The position numbers and the translations under genes are program-made. From Oscillospiraceae bacterium (GTDB taxonomy: Bacteria; Bacillota; Clostridia; Oscillospirales; Ruminococcaceae), in assembly GCA_017440545.1 (NCBI GenBank), contig JAFSGZ010000057.1, positions 1-32,287 on the forward strand: a DNA stretch of 32,287 bases. Direction: 5' to 3'. Below are positions 23,163 through 31,648 of the stretch, piece after piece. The notes under the pieces were generated by a model. That model ran no database searches, had not been told where the DNA came from, and saw only the letters and a list, made by a program, of their open reading frames with translations. The stretch's first letter is position 1. Each line of letters begins with the position of its first letter.

Positions 23163-23747
23163 CTACATCGAAAAAATCATTCCCGCAGCTGCCGAAAGAG
23201 CAATAAAGACAATGGGGTGAAGCTTTTTAGTGGGTTTTATAAAGTTTGTAAGCACAAACAGTATTAAACCTAAAATTATTCCCTTTATATTAAGACTGTT
23301 TAGCGCCACAACCTCTCCTATAAAGAGATTAGACATAATAACGCTTATGCCCGCGGCGGCTATAAGACCTGTTGAAGCCGGTCTTAATCCATAAAAGGCA
23401 TTGTTTACATATTTATTATCGCGAAAGCTTTTTAAAACCGCCGCCACAATTAAAATCATTATAATTGAGGGGGTTATAAGTCCTAAGGTTGCCACTACCG
23501 CACCGATTATAGCGCCGACAACACCGTGCTCACCCATTCCCGTTAAATATCCCACATAGGTTGCCATATTAACTCCGATGGGCCCTGGGGTTGACTCGCT
23601 GACAGCTATCATATTAGCTAAATCAGTTCTCGTAAACCAGTCTGTTTTATCGGCTATATCATAGAGAAACGGTATTGTTGCCATTCCGCCGCCAATAGCA
23701 AAAAGTCCTGTTTTGAAAAACTCATAAAAGAGGCTTAAATAAATCAT
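23163..23747 (-). CDS. Chromate transporter family protein, second subunit
   Basis: The 194-residue protein has about five to six hydrophobic helices and the CHR half-domain pattern: GLFAIGGGMATIPFLYDIAD, then MIAVSESTPGPIGVNMATYVGY (about 46-67), where S-x-TPGP is the family signature. It is one half of a short-chain CHR pair; two such halves are thought to make the working transporter. Members of this family export chromate in some bacteria, but many have unknown anion substrates. Its start overlaps the stop of the partner gene by 4 bp. Confidence 0.92.
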   Translation of the reverse strand: MIYLSLFYEFFKTGLFAIGGGMATIPFLYDIADKTDWFTRTDLANMIAVSESTPGPIGVNMATYVGYLTGMGEHGVVGAIIGAVVATLGLITPSIIMILIVAAVLKSFRDNKYVNNAFYGLRPASTGLIAAAGISVIMSNLFIGEVVALNSLNIKGIILGLILFVLTNFIKPTKKLHPIVFIALSAAAGMIFSM

Positions 23748-24286
23748 TTATTTTTACCTCCTATCGCCTTTAAAGCTATTCCAAGCACAGCCGAAATTAA
23801 AACAAAAATTACGGGGCTTAAACCTGTAAAGGTGCTGCCTAATATAACAAGCAGGAAAATTACAAGGGTTTTTATATCTACAACCGCTTTTTTGAAAAGC
23901 TTTACAACTGCGTTTATAATAAGCACACAAACGCAAACGCGTATTCCCGCAAAGGCGTGTGAAACAAGCTCAATGTGTGAAAAGGCTTCAATGACGCCCG
24001 CAAGTGCCGAGATGATTACAAGTGAAGGAAACACAACGCCGAGGGTTGCAAAAATCCCTCCGAGAATACCTTTTCTCTTTTGACCGATAAAGGTGGCTGT
24101 GTTAACGGCAATTACTCCGGGGGTGCACTGTCCTATTGCAAAATAGTCCATAATTTCTTCCTCGGTTGCCCACTTTTTATTATCTACAACCTCACGCTGC
24201 AGAATAGGAAGCATTGCATAGCCTCCGCCAAAGGTCATAACTCCGATTTTGGCAAAGGTTATAAACAAAGAAAAAAGCTCCTTCAT
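23744..24286 (-). CDS. Chromate transporter family protein, first subunit
   Basis: The 180-residue membrane protein has GVMTFGGGYAMLPILQREVV near the N-terminus and YFAIGQCTPGVIAVNTATFIGQKRKG (about 48-73), the companion half of the CHR signature (Q-x-TPG). The remaining helices are hydrophobic. It overlaps the next gene by 4 bp (ATGA), so the two halves are probably made in equal amounts. GGAGGATA lies before its ATG and a consensus promoter lies 50 bp upstream. Substrate is uncertain. Confidence 0.92.
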   Translation of the reverse strand: MKELFSLFITFAKIGVMTFGGGYAMLPILQREVVDNKKWATEEEIMDYFAIGQCTPGVIAVNTATFIGQKRKGILGGIFATLGVVFPSLVIISALAGVIEAFSHIELVSHAFAGIRVCVCVLIINAVVKLFKKAVVDIKTLVIFLLVILGSTFTGLSPVIFVLISAVLGIALKAIGGKNK

Positions 24287-24333
24287 TTATATATCCTCCG
24301 AAAACAAATTTACTCTCTTAATTTCACCTGCAA

Positions 24334-24362
24334 ATTATACCAAAAACTGCCTTTAATGTCAA
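24334..24362 (-). promoter_or_regulatory. Consensus sigma-A promoter of the chromate-transporter pair
   Basis: On the minus strand TTGACA (24357-24362), 17 bp, TATAAT (24334-24339), a perfect match in both boxes and spacing. Expected to be strong unless repressed. Confidence 0.9.
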
Positions 24363-24405
24363 CGGCTCAAATCCCTATATATAATAGGAAGGATTTTTTA
24401 AGTCA

Positions 24406-24435
24406 TTGACATCTATTATCGGCTTCATTTATAAT
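24406..24435 (+). promoter_or_regulatory. Sigma-A promoter of the HAD phosphatase at 24460
   Basis: TTGACA (24406-24411), 18 bp, TATAAT (24430-24435). It is divergent from, and 43 bp away from, the chromate-transporter promoter. Confidence 0.85.
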
Positions 24436-24459
24436 AAACTCAAAGGATAAGGTGATAAA

Positions 24460-25113
24460 ATGAAATTTCAAAATATACTTTTTGATTTAGACGGCACGCT
24501 GACAGACCCCGCCCTTGGCATTACAAACTGTGTTATGTATGCCTTAAAGCATTTTAATATTGAGGTTAAAGAGAGAAGCGAGCTTTTTAAATTTATAGGT
24601 CCGCCGCTTGTTGCCTCTTTTAAAGAGTATTACGGCTTTAGTGAAGATGATGCCCAAAAGGCACTCTGTTTATACCGCGAGCGTTTTTCTGACATAGGTC
24701 TTTTTGAAAATGAAATATATGACGGCATAGAAGAGCTTTTAGATGCGCTTACAAAGAACGGCGCACGGCTTTTTGTTGCAACCTCAAAACCCGATGTTTA
24801 TGCCGAAAAAATACTTGAGCATTTTAACATAAAGAGGTATTTTGCCTACATTTGCGGCAACACCCTAAACGAAGACCGTCCCAAAAAAGAGCAGGTTATT
24901 GCCCATTTAAAATTCCTTTATCCTGAGCTTAATAAAACAAACACCGTTATGGTGGGTGACAGATGCTATGATGTCGAAGGGGCGCACAGTGAGGGCTTTA
25001 AATGCATTGGTGTAGAATTTGGCTACGGGTCACAAAACGAGCTTATTAATGCGGGCGCTGACTTTATTGTTAAAACAGTTTCCGAGCTTGAAGAGCTTTT
25101 GCTTAAAGGTTAA
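24460..25113 (+). CDS. HAD-superfamily hydrolase, phosphoglycolate phosphatase-like
   Basis: The 217-residue protein shows motif I FDLDGTLTDPALGI (D9, D11), motif II VATSKP (S109), a lysine in DRPKKEQV (about 142) and motif IV MVGDRCYDVEGA (D167, D171). The four-helix C1 cap contains FIGPPLVASFKEYYG, typical of the Gph / YqaB group. Such enzymes hydrolyse small phosphate esters, including phosphoglycolate, pyrophosphate or nucleotides; I cannot choose. AAGGTGAT precedes the ATG. It is single, with its own promoter and a shared terminator. Confidence 0.9.
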   Translation: MKFQNILFDLDGTLTDPALGITNCVMYALKHFNIEVKERSELFKFIGPPLVASFKEYYGFSEDDAQKALCLYRERFSDIGLFENEIYDGIEELLDALTKNGARLFVATSKPDVYAEKILEHFNIKRYFAYICGNTLNEDRPKKEQVIAHLKFLYPELNKTNTVMVGDRCYDVEGAHSEGFKCIGVEFGYGSQNELINAGADFIVKTVSELEELLLKG

Positions 25114-25148
25114 AAAATCCCACAAGGAATATTCCTTGTGGGATTTTT
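25113..25148. terminator. Perfect palindromic bidirectional terminator
   Basis: A 36-bp perfect inverted repeat (25113-25130 with 25131-25148; core ATCCCACAAGGAAT) with A/T tracts at both ends lies between the convergent HAD gene and glyS. Its first base is the last base of the HAD stop codon. It serves both strands. Confidence 0.95.
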
Positions 25149-25151
25149 GTT

Positions 25152-26549
25152 TTAGAATTCAATATACTTTTCGATGTAGGCTTCTAAGTCATCAATCTTA
25201 ATTCTCTGCTGCTCCATTGTGTCGCGGTCGCGAACTGTAACACAGCCATCTTCTACGCTTTCAAAGTCATAGGTGATGCAGAGAGGTGTTCCTATCTCGT
25301 CCTGACGACGATAACGCTTACCGATTGAGCCTGTTTCGTCAAAGTCAACCATAAACTTTTTAGAAAGCTTAGTTAAAAGCTCTGCAGCGGGCTCTGAAAG
25401 CTTTTTAGAAAGAGGAAGAATTGCAGCTTTAAAGGGTGCGAGTGCAGGGTGAAGTCTTAATACAACTCTTACATCGCCCTTTTCCTCATTTACAACCTCT
25501 TCGTCGTAGGCATTACATAAAAATGCAAGTGTCATACGGTCGGCACCGAGCGAGGGCTCGATTACATAGGGAACATATTTTTCGTTTGTTTCGGGGTCGA
25601 AATATTCCATCGACTCGCCGCTGTGGTTTTGGTGCTGAGTGAGGTCGTAGTCGGTACGGTCGGCAATACCCCAAAGCTCGCCCCAACCAAACGGGAATAA
25701 GAACTCAAAGTCGGTTGTTGCCTTTGAATAGAAGCTAAGCTCGTCTTTATCGTGGTCGCGAAGTCTTAAGCACTCCTCTTTAATGCCGAGGTTAAGTAAA
25801 AAGTCGCGGCAGTAGCTTCTCCAATACTCAAACCATTCAAGGTCGGTTCCGGGCTTGCAGAAGAACTCAAGCTCCATCTGCTCAAACTCTCTTATTCTGA
25901 AGATAAAGTTTCCGGGGGTGATTTCGTTTCTGAATGATTTACCAACCTGTGCAACACCAAAGGGAACCTTTTTTCTTGTTGTTCTTTGAATGTTTTTAAA
26001 GTTTACAAAGATACCCTGTGCTGTTTCGGGGCGAAGATAGATAGTTGAGGTGTTATCCTCGGTTACGCCCTGAAAGGTCTTAAACATAAGATTGAATTTT
26101 CTTATATCTGTAAAGTCGGTAGAGCCGCAGTCGGGGCAAACGATGCCGTTTTCTTTGATGTAATCCATCATTTCAGCGTCGCTCCAGCCTGCAGGGTTTA
26201 AATCTAAATTGTTCTCGGCAATATAATCTTCAATAAGCTTATCGGCTCTGTGGCGTGTGTGGCAAGCCTTACAGTCCATTAAGGGATCGGAAAAGCCGCC
26301 GAGATGTCCCGATGCAACCCAGGTTTCAGGGTTCATTAAAATTGCGCTGTCAAGACCTACATTGTAGGGTGACTCCTGAACGAACTTTTTAAGCCAAGCT
26401 CTCTTTACATTGTTTTTAAGTTCAACACCTAAGGGGCCGTAGTCCCAAGAGTTTGCAAGTCCGCCGTAAATTTCACTACCGGGATATACAAAGCCTCTGC
26501 CTTTGCAAAGAGCCACTATAGTGTCCATTGTCTTTTTTGAGTTGTCCAT
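25152..26549 (-). CDS. glyS: Glycyl-tRNA synthetase, alpha2 dimer type
   Basis: This class II enzyme charges tRNA-Gly. The 465-residue single-chain form has the N-terminal [16 protein letters not shown] motif 1 region, two cysteine pairs (CKAC and CPDC) in an insertion that may bind zinc, motif 2 [25 protein letters not shown] (about 206-230), motif 3 [14 protein letters not shown], and the anticodon-binding domain starting [17 protein letters not shown]. This is the eukaryote-like homodimer also found in many Bacillota, not the alpha/beta type of E. coli. No T-box leader is seen in the 36 bp upstream. It is the last gene of a probable eight-gene transcript. Confidence 0.97.
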   Translation of the reverse strand: MDNSKKTMDTIVALCKGRGFVYPGSEIYGGLANSWDYGPLGVELKNNVKRAWLKKFVQESPYNVGLDSAILMNPETWVASGHLGGFSDPLMDCKACHTRHRADKLIEDYIAENNLDLNPAGWSDAEMMDYIKENGIVCPDCGSTDFTDIRKFNLMFKTFQGVTEDNTSTIYLRPETAQGIFVNFKNIQRTTRKKVPFGVAQVGKSFRNEITPGNFIFRIREFEQMELEFFCKPGTDLEWFEYWRSYCRDFLLNLGIKEECLRLRDHDKDELSFYSKATTDFEFLFPFGWGELWGIADRTDYDLTQHQNHSGESMEYFDPETNEKYVPYVIEPSLGADRMTLAFLCNAYDEEVVNEEKGDVRVVLRLHPALAPFKAAILPLSKKLSEPAAELLTKLSKKFMVDFDETGSIGKRYRRQDEIGTPLCITYDFESVEDGCVTVRDRDTMEQQRIKIDDLEAYIEKYIEF

Positions 26550-26585
26550 TTTAAATACCTCTTTCTTTTTGTCCTGTATATAAAA

Positions 26586-27317
26586 TTAATTATTAACTGT
26601 AACTGCGCGTCTTAATGCCGCTAACTCTGCCTTTGTCAGCTCGCGCCACTCACCAGGCTGAAGCATACCGAGCTTTAGGGGGCCTATGGCTATACGTTTA
26701 AGCCTTTTAACCTCTAAACCAACCGCTTCGCACATCTTTCTAATCTGGCGGTTTCGCCCTTCGTGAATGGTCATTTCCATAACCGTGCGATTAGGCTCTG
26801 TGCTGACTATATTAATAATTGCAGGTGCGGTTTTGCGCCCGTCAATTAAAACGCCCGAAGAAAGCTTTGATGCCGTTTCATCATCAACCAAACTACTGAC
26901 TGTTACTCTGTATCTCTTTGAAATATGAAACTTAGGGTGCATCATTGCATTTGCAAACTCGCCATCGTCGGTTAGTAAAAGAAGCCCCTCTGAAACCTTG
27001 TCAAGTCTGCCTATGGGATAAACCCTTGCGCCGACATCTGAAACCAAATCCCAAACGGTTTTTCTTCCCATTTCATCACTCATTGTGGTGACATACCCTC
27101 GTGGCTTATTTAAAGCTATGTAATGCTTTTCTCTTTTTCTGTTTAAGTAAATATTCTGACCGTCAACGCTTAAAATCTGCTTGTACGGGTCTATCTGCTG
27201 ACCTATTGTGGCGGTGTGTCCGTCTACCTTAACTACGCCCGCGCGGATAAGCTCTTCTGCCTTGCGCCTTGAGCAGTAGCCAGCCTCGCTTAGTATTTTT
27301 TGAATTCTTTCCTTCAA
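26586..27317 (-). CDS. rRNA pseudouridine synthase, RluB/RsuA family
   Basis: The 243-residue protein has an N-terminal S4 RNA-binding domain (ERIQKILSEAGYCSRRKAEE, about 2-60) and a catalytic domain with YPIGRLDKVSEGLLLLTDDG, where D of RLD is the nucleophile. It also has HEGRNRQIRKMCEAVGLEV and LKRIAIGPLKLG. The scpAB-dac-rlu neighbourhood fits RluB, which modifies 23S rRNA near position 2605 (E. coli numbering), but RsuA cannot be excluded by eye. It lies 20 bp after dacF. Confidence 0.92.
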   Translation of the reverse strand: MKERIQKILSEAGYCSRRKAEELIRAGVVKVDGHTATIGQQIDPYKQILSVDGQNIYLNRKREKHYIALNKPRGYVTTMSDEMGRKTVWDLVSDVGARVYPIGRLDKVSEGLLLLTDDGEFANAMMHPKFHISKRYRVTVSSLVDDETASKLSSGVLIDGRKTAPAIINIVSTEPNRTVMEMTIHEGRNRQIRKMCEAVGLEVKRLKRIAIGPLKLGMLQPGEWRELTKAELAALRRAVTVNN

Positions 27318-27337
27318 ATTAGTGTCCTCCGTTTTTG

Positions 27338-28393
27338 TTAAAGCACCGTTTCATTAAATATGAGCGGCAGCCTTAAAACCTCTTTATCATTTATAATATA
27401 CACCGCTTCCCCTGCCATTTCGCCCTTTAAGACGGGTGCAAAGTAAAACGGTTTTACATAAATTTCTCTTTTAATTTCTTCACCTTTTTTAAGCCCTATT
27501 TCACCTTCACCGAGAGAAGAAACCGAAAGGCTTACATCGCTCTCTGTCAGCACATCTAATTTTATATGCTCAAAATCTGTGTCAAGCTTGTGATTTTCAA
27601 AAAGGTCAAACCCAAAGCTGTAAAGCCTTTTATGGTCGCTCCAATCATTAGGTGCATTTAATGTTACGCAAATAAGGGTGCGGCCGTTTCTTCTAACTGC
27701 AGAAACAAGGCATCTTCCCGATTTTTTAGTAAATCCCGTTTTTATTCCTATGCAGCCCTCGACCTCTTTTAAAAGGCGGTTATGGTTATAAAGGGTACGG
27801 CGTTTGCCGTTATATTTAACGGTGTATTTAGATTTACTGCAAATCTCTAAAAAGTCGGGGTTTTTAATAGCCTCGGCGCCGAGGCGCGCCATATCCAAAG
27901 CTGTTGAATAATGCTCATCGTCATCTAAGCCCGACGGTGTTTTAAAGCTTGTATTTAAAAGCCCCATCTCTTTTGCGCGATTATTCATAAGCCCGCAAAA
28001 ACTCTCAATACTTCCCGAAATTTTAATTGCGGCGGCATTTGCTGCATCATTTCCCGAAAGCATAAGCATTCCTGCGGCAAGGATTTTTAAATTAACCTCG
28101 TCGCCCTCCAAAAGCCCCATTGAGCTTCCCTCAACCAAAATATGCTCGCGCTTTATTTTGAAGAGGGTATCCCTCTCATTGTTCTCTAAGCACAAAAGCG
28201 CCGTCATAATTTTGGTGGTGCTTGCCATTGAAAGCTTTTTATCTGCATTTTTCTCATAAAGAATTTCGCCGGTGTCGGCGTCCATTAAAATGCACGCCTT
28301 TGCTGAAACCGAAATTTCTTTTGCACTGACGCTTAAAGCGCAAATAAGAATAAGCGAAAATGAAAGTATTACCGCTGTAATTTTTTTAATCAT
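27338..28393 (-). CDS. dacF: D-alanyl-D-alanine carboxypeptidase, DacF-like
   Basis: This penicillin-binding protein trims the terminal D-Ala from peptidoglycan stem peptides. The ATG at 28391-28393 gives 351 residues; GAGGTG lies about 6 nt upstream, and a GTG three codons earlier overlaps that site. Features are a signal peptide (about 1-24, cleaving near VSAKE), the S58-T-T-K61 nucleophile motif, S113-G-N and K218-T-G, then a C-terminal PBP5-like beta domain from about 270. The place beside scpB, DUF2953 and gerW fits sporulation-linked DacF, though a vegetative DacA role is possible. Confidence 0.9.
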   Translation of the reverse strand: MIKKITAVILSFSLILICALSVSAKEISVSAKACILMDADTGEILYEKNADKKLSMASTTKIMTALLCLENNERDTLFKIKREHILVEGSSMGLLEGDEVNLKILAAGMLMLSGNDAANAAAIKISGSIESFCGLMNNRAKEMGLLNTSFKTPSGLDDDEHYSTALDMARLGAEAIKNPDFLEICSKSKYTVKYNGKRRTLYNHNRLLKEVEGCIGIKTGFTKKSGRCLVSAVRRNGRTLICVTLNAPNDWSDHKRLYSFGFDLFENHKLDTDFEHIKLDVLTESDVSLSVSSLGEGEIGLKKGEEIKREIYVKPFYFAPVLKGEMAGEAVYIINDKEVLRLPLIFNETVL

Positions 28394-28448
28394 AGAGCGC
28401 ACCTCTTTTTTAGGTTTTACCCTAAAATATATGCGCCGATTTTAAAAA

Positions 28449-28838
28449 TTACTCAGCAGAAGTTTCTTCTTTTTTATCCTTTTTAATAAAGGAAGACACC
28501 TGATTTACGGCATCGGGAATCATATTAACTAATCTATCAATGGTTTCGCCGTCGCGAGCGAGCTGTAAAAGCCTTACCTTACCGCTTTCAACAATTAAAA
28601 ATGCAACGGGTGTTACATTAACGCCGGCTCCTCCCCCACCGCCGAAAAGCTCCTTGGGGTTTTTAGTGGGCAAATCAGAGCCGCCCGAGGCAAATCCCAT
28701 AGAGATTTTTGAAACGGGAATAATTGAAACATCGTCGGAAACCTTAATGGGACTTCCGATAACAGTTTCGCCGTCAACCATTTGTTTAACCTTTTCAATG
28801 GTGGTTGCCATAAGGTCTAAAATAGGATGTTCTTTCAT
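28449..28838 (-). CDS. gerW: GerW family sporulation protein (YtfJ)
   Basis: The ATG at 28836-28838 gives 129 residues starting MKEHPILDLMATTIEKVKQM, with AAGGAG 9 nt upstream; a longer frame lacks such a site and overlaps the previous gene. The glycine-rich core includes ISMGFASGGSDL and FGGGGGAGVNVTPVAFLIV, the YtfJ/GerW signature. In Bacillus the protein is forespore-made and needed for germination with some nutrients; the biochemical role is not known to me. It follows the DUF2953 gene by 19 bp, mirroring ytfI-ytfJ. Confidence 0.93.
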   Translation of the reverse strand: MKEHPILDLMATTIEKVKQMVDGETVIGSPIKVSDDVSIIPVSKISMGFASGGSDLPTKNPKELFGGGGGAGVNVTPVAFLIVESGKVRLLQLARDGETIDRLVNMIPDAVNQVSSFIKKDKKEETSAE

Positions 28839-28857
28839 TTTTAAAAACTCCTTTATT

Positions 28858-29463
28858 TTAATCTGTAAATGCACTTAAATCAGTTATTATATTCTTTAAA
28901 TTAAAGACTAAATTAACCGAAAAAAGCCTTGCCTTTAAATAAAAATCTATACTGTTTTTTTGTCCGTTATAGTCAGGATAAATATTTATATCGCGTTTTT
29001 TAAGCTTAACTAAATTCGCGAGCACTCCCACAAGAGAATGTACAAATGCATTGTATTTCCCGACATTTATAGCGCACTCGGCAGCGTCATCGCCTACAAC
29101 GCTCATATTAAGCCTCAACTTTACCGAAATAAGTGAGAGCGCAGATTTTGAAATTCTTGTTCCTGCCGCAAGCTTTGTTAAAAAAACTGCCGCTCTGTCT
29201 AAAAAGTGCTCGTCGCTTTTGTTTTTAGCCTTTTTAGGCTGCTCTGTTTGGCTGTTTGGCTGTTTTTTCTCTTTTTTAGGATTGCTTTTTTTAGGGTAAA
29301 CTCTTTTTTTAATAAAAAGATATTTTATAAAAATTTCCGCCTTATCCTCTTTATAGAAAATCTCGGCATAAACAGGGATAAAAAGGGCAAAAGCCAAAAC
29401 TGCAAAAACTAAAATTAACAATGCCAAAAGGACATATCCTAAAACACTTAAAACCGCTGTCAC
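28858..29463 (-). CDS. DUF2953 domain-containing membrane protein (YtfI-like)
   Basis: The 201-residue protein has an N-terminal transmembrane helix (about 8-30), a lysine-rich low-complexity stretch (about 55-85, with PKKEKKQPNSQTEQPKKAKN), and a C-terminal domain with LRLNMSVVGDDAAECAIN and INIYPDYNGQKNSIDFYLKA, matching DUF2953. Function is unknown; the domain is nearly always next to gerW/ytfJ, which suggests a shared sporulation role. The start is GTG, overlapping the scpB TAG by one base (TAGTG). Confidence 0.85.
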   Translation of the reverse strand: MTAVLSVLGYVLLALLILVFAVLAFALFIPVYAEIFYKEDKAEIFIKYLFIKKRVYPKKSNPKKEKKQPNSQTEQPKKAKNKSDEHFLDRAAVFLTKLAAGTRISKSALSLISVKLRLNMSVVGDDAAECAINVGKYNAFVHSLVGVLANLVKLKKRDINIYPDYNGQKNSIDFYLKARLFSVNLVFNLKNIITDLSAFTD

Positions 29464-30035
29464 TACTCTTCACCTACTGGCTCTGCTATCGACTCTATTG
29501 CCTCTGTCAGTTCTGCAGTTGTAGCCTTTTGGGGAAGTGCGGGAAGCATATCAAGTGAGCTTATTCCAAAACAGCGTAAAAAGTTTGCTGTGGTTTTATA
29601 CGAAATAGGTCTTCCGGGCAAATCCATTCTACCGGCTTCCTCTATAAGCTCCTTTTCGCAAAGGGTTGAAACAACGCCTGAGCAGTCAACCCCTCTTATC
29701 TGCTCCATAAAGGATTTTGTTATAGGCTGATTATAAGCAACGATAGCCAAAACCTCAAGCGCCGCCTGAGAAAGCGGAACATTTCTTCTCATATCAAGGG
29801 CAGTTCTGACAAAGCTTCCATATTCCTTATTTGAAACCATTTGATAGCTTGTCCCGAGCTTTAAAATTAAAACTCCGCCATCTCTGCTTTCATATTCGTC
29901 TATAAGCTGGGCTATAAGCTTGTGAACTGTTTTTACATCTACCTCAATAACCGCCGAAATTCTCTCGGCAGACACAGGCTCACCGCTTGAAAACAAAATT
30001 GCCTCTATTGCTCCTCTATGTTCTCTAATTCCCAA
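29463..30035 (-). CDS. scpB: Segregation and condensation protein B
   Basis: ScpB is a winged-helix dimer that binds ScpA and SMC to form the chromosome-condensing complex. The 190-residue protein has IEAILFSSGEPVSAERISAV at the start. It also has LSQAALEVLAIVAYNQPITKSFMEQIRGVD (about 94-123), the family signature, and GRPISYKTTANFLRCFGISS. Its start overlaps the end of scpA by 31 bp, so the two are translated together. Confidence 0.95.
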   Translation of the reverse strand: MGIREHRGAIEAILFSSGEPVSAERISAVIEVDVKTVHKLIAQLIDEYESRDGGVLILKLGTSYQMVSNKEYGSFVRTALDMRRNVPLSQAALEVLAIVAYNQPITKSFMEQIRGVDCSGVVSTLCEKELIEEAGRMDLPGRPISYKTTANFLRCFGISSLDMLPALPQKATTAELTEAIESIAEPVGEE

Positions 30036-30751
30036 CTTTTATCCCCTCCCTTGCTGTTGTATCGAAGTCTTTTGCCATCGTCTGTTACAACTATTCTCTC
30101 GTGTCTTATAAGCTCTAACACCGCTAAAAATGCAGCAACAAGCTCGTATCTGTCGTTATTTTCAAGCCAAACCTCTTCAATGGGAACTCCTTTTTTGTTT
30201 CCGAGAAGCTTTGACATAATAATCATTACTCTTGATTTTATGGACACCATTCGTCTTGCAACAATTTCGCTGAATGCCGAGGCGGGCGGGGGCATTTTAC
30301 GCTCTCTTTTGCCTGCAACAGCTATGTAAGCCGAAAGAAGCTCTTTTATATCCATACTTCCCTCATATTTTTTGGGAAGCTCTATCTTTTCGGGCTCTCT
30401 TACAAAAATACTTCCACCGACATTTTGCTCACCTAAGGTTTTAGCAACAATTTTGCAGACGCCGTATTCAATTAACTGGCCCTCTAACTCGCTCTTTAAC
30501 ACCTCTGCCTCTTCCTCGTGCTGCGGCAGAAGCATAATGGTTTTAAGATAAACAAGCCTTGAAGCCATCTCAAGAAATTCGCTCGCTATGTCCATATCGT
30601 GCACGCGCATTTTTTCAATGTACGCTAAATACTGCTCTAAAAGCTCGGAAATGGGAATATCGTAAATGTCGAGCTTATGCTTTGCTATAAGTGATAAAAG
30701 CAAATCAAGTGGACCTTCAAATTTTTCGAGCTTAAACTCGGGTGCCGACAT
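30005..30751 (-). CDS. scpA: Segregation and condensation protein A (kleisin)
   Basis: ScpA is the kleisin that bridges the SMC heads. The 248-residue protein has the family start FKLEKFEGPLDLLLSLIAKHKLDIYDIPI. It continues LEQYLAYIEKMRVHDMDIASEFLEMASRLVYLKTIMLLP, followed by a loop and a C-terminal winged-helix with RYELVAAFLAVLELIRHERI. It lies 25 bp after the M50 protease gene and overlaps scpB by 31 bp. Confidence 0.95.
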   Translation of the reverse strand: MSAPEFKLEKFEGPLDLLLSLIAKHKLDIYDIPISELLEQYLAYIEKMRVHDMDIASEFLEMASRLVYLKTIMLLPQHEEEAEVLKSELEGQLIEYGVCKIVAKTLGEQNVGGSIFVREPEKIELPKKYEGSMDIKELLSAYIAVAGKRERKMPPPASAFSEIVARRMVSIKSRVMIIMSKLLGNKKGVPIEEVWLENNDRYELVAAFLAVLELIRHERIVVTDDGKRLRYNSKGGDKSWELENIEEQ

Positions 30752-30776
30752 TTTTCTCTCCCCTTTCCTTAAAAAG

Positions 30777-31481
30777 TTACTGTAATAATAAACCTATCGG
30801 AATATAAACGGCATCGCCTAAAAAGAATGTTATTTTATCAAATAGCCAGAGAATGTTTGTTCCTAAAAATGAAACTATTCCCGACAAAATTCCAATTCTG
30901 CTATCAACAAACAAAATGCCTAACAAAATATAAAAGCTGTAACGCTCTACTGTGTCTAAAAATCTTGCCGCCTTATAGGGCAAAAGGTAGCTAAGTATCC
31001 TCGAGCCGTCAAGCGGCGGAATAGGAATAAGATTAAAAAAGGCAAGGCCTATATTTGTTATTGATATTGTATAAAAAATCCAGTTTAAAAACAAAAGAAA
31101 GCTTATCTCTATTGGAATAAACTTATATAAAAGAATAACCAGCTTTGAAAGCACAAAAAATATAAAGGACAAAATGAGGTTCATTGTTGGTCCTGCAACC
31201 GCAACAAGCGCCATACCGCGCCTCATATTGCCGCGAAAGCGCATAGGATTTACAGGAACAGGCTTTGCCCAACCAAAGTGAAATAAAACCATTGATATTG
31301 TACCAAACAAATCCAAATGCTTTAATGGATTTAAAGAAAGCCTTCCCTGATAATATGCCGTATCATCGCCAAGTCGGTTTGCCACATAGGCATGGGCAAA
31401 TTCGTGAAGCGGAAGTGATATAAAAACCATTAATACAAATGGCAAATATTCTATAATTGTGAGAAAAAGCTGACGAGGCAA
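30777..31481 (-). CDS. Site-2 protease family protein (M50 membrane metalloprotease)
   Basis: The protein is a polytopic zinc protease with the HEFAH motif (H26, E27, H30 counted from the chosen start). It has the conserved AGPTMNLILS helix and FFNLIPIPPLDGSRIL, where D158 is the third metal ligand; the family cleaves substrates within the membrane. This is the small PDZ-free group of unknown target common next to scpA. The start is set at TTG (31479-31481), 6 nt after GGAGGA. The upstream ATG at 31494-31496 would add five residues (MGGIF) but contains that Shine-Dalgarno and has none of its own. Confidence 0.88.
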   Translation of the reverse strand: MPRQLFLTIIEYLPFVLMVFISLPLHEFAHAYVANRLGDDTAYYQGRLSLNPLKHLDLFGTISMVLFHFGWAKPVPVNPMRFRGNMRRGMALVAVAGPTMNLILSFIFFVLSKLVILLYKFIPIEISFLLFLNWIFYTISITNIGLAFFNLIPIPPLDGSRILSYLLPYKAARFLDTVERYSFYILLGILFVDSRIGILSGIVSFLGTNILWLFDKITFFLGDAVYIPIGLLLQ

Positions 31482-31514
31482 AAATATTCCTCCCATTTTA
31501 AGATATACATATAT

Positions 31515-31543
31515 ATTATACTACAAACAAAATTTAAAAACAA
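31515..31543 (-). promoter_or_regulatory. Sigma-A promoter of the M50 protease-to-glyS transcript
   Basis: On the minus strand TTGTTT (31538-31543), 17 bp, TATAAT (31515-31520). It lies about 34 bp upstream of the M50 start and back to back with the uvrA promoter. No terminator interrupts the following eight genes. Confidence 0.72.
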
Positions 31544-31567
31544 CATTAAATTATCACTTTATCATTC

Positions 31568-31596
31568 TTTACATTTAAAATTTTTAAGGGTATAAT
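31568..31596 (+). promoter_or_regulatory. Sigma-A promoter of uvrA
   Basis: TTTACA (31568-31573), 17 bp, TATAAT (31591-31596). It lies about 52 bp before the uvrA ATG. I see no clear LexA-type box (GAAC-N4-GTTC) nearby. Confidence 0.8.
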
Positions 31597-31648
31597 GATA
31601 TTAATGATAAAAATAGGGGAAAATTTTAAAAATAAAGGAAAAGAATGT

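Noticed and set aside
26550-26585. Possible T-box or promoter ahead of glyS
   Set aside because: The 36-bp gap is too short for a T-box and shows no specifier stem or terminator; glyS seems to be read from upstream genes.
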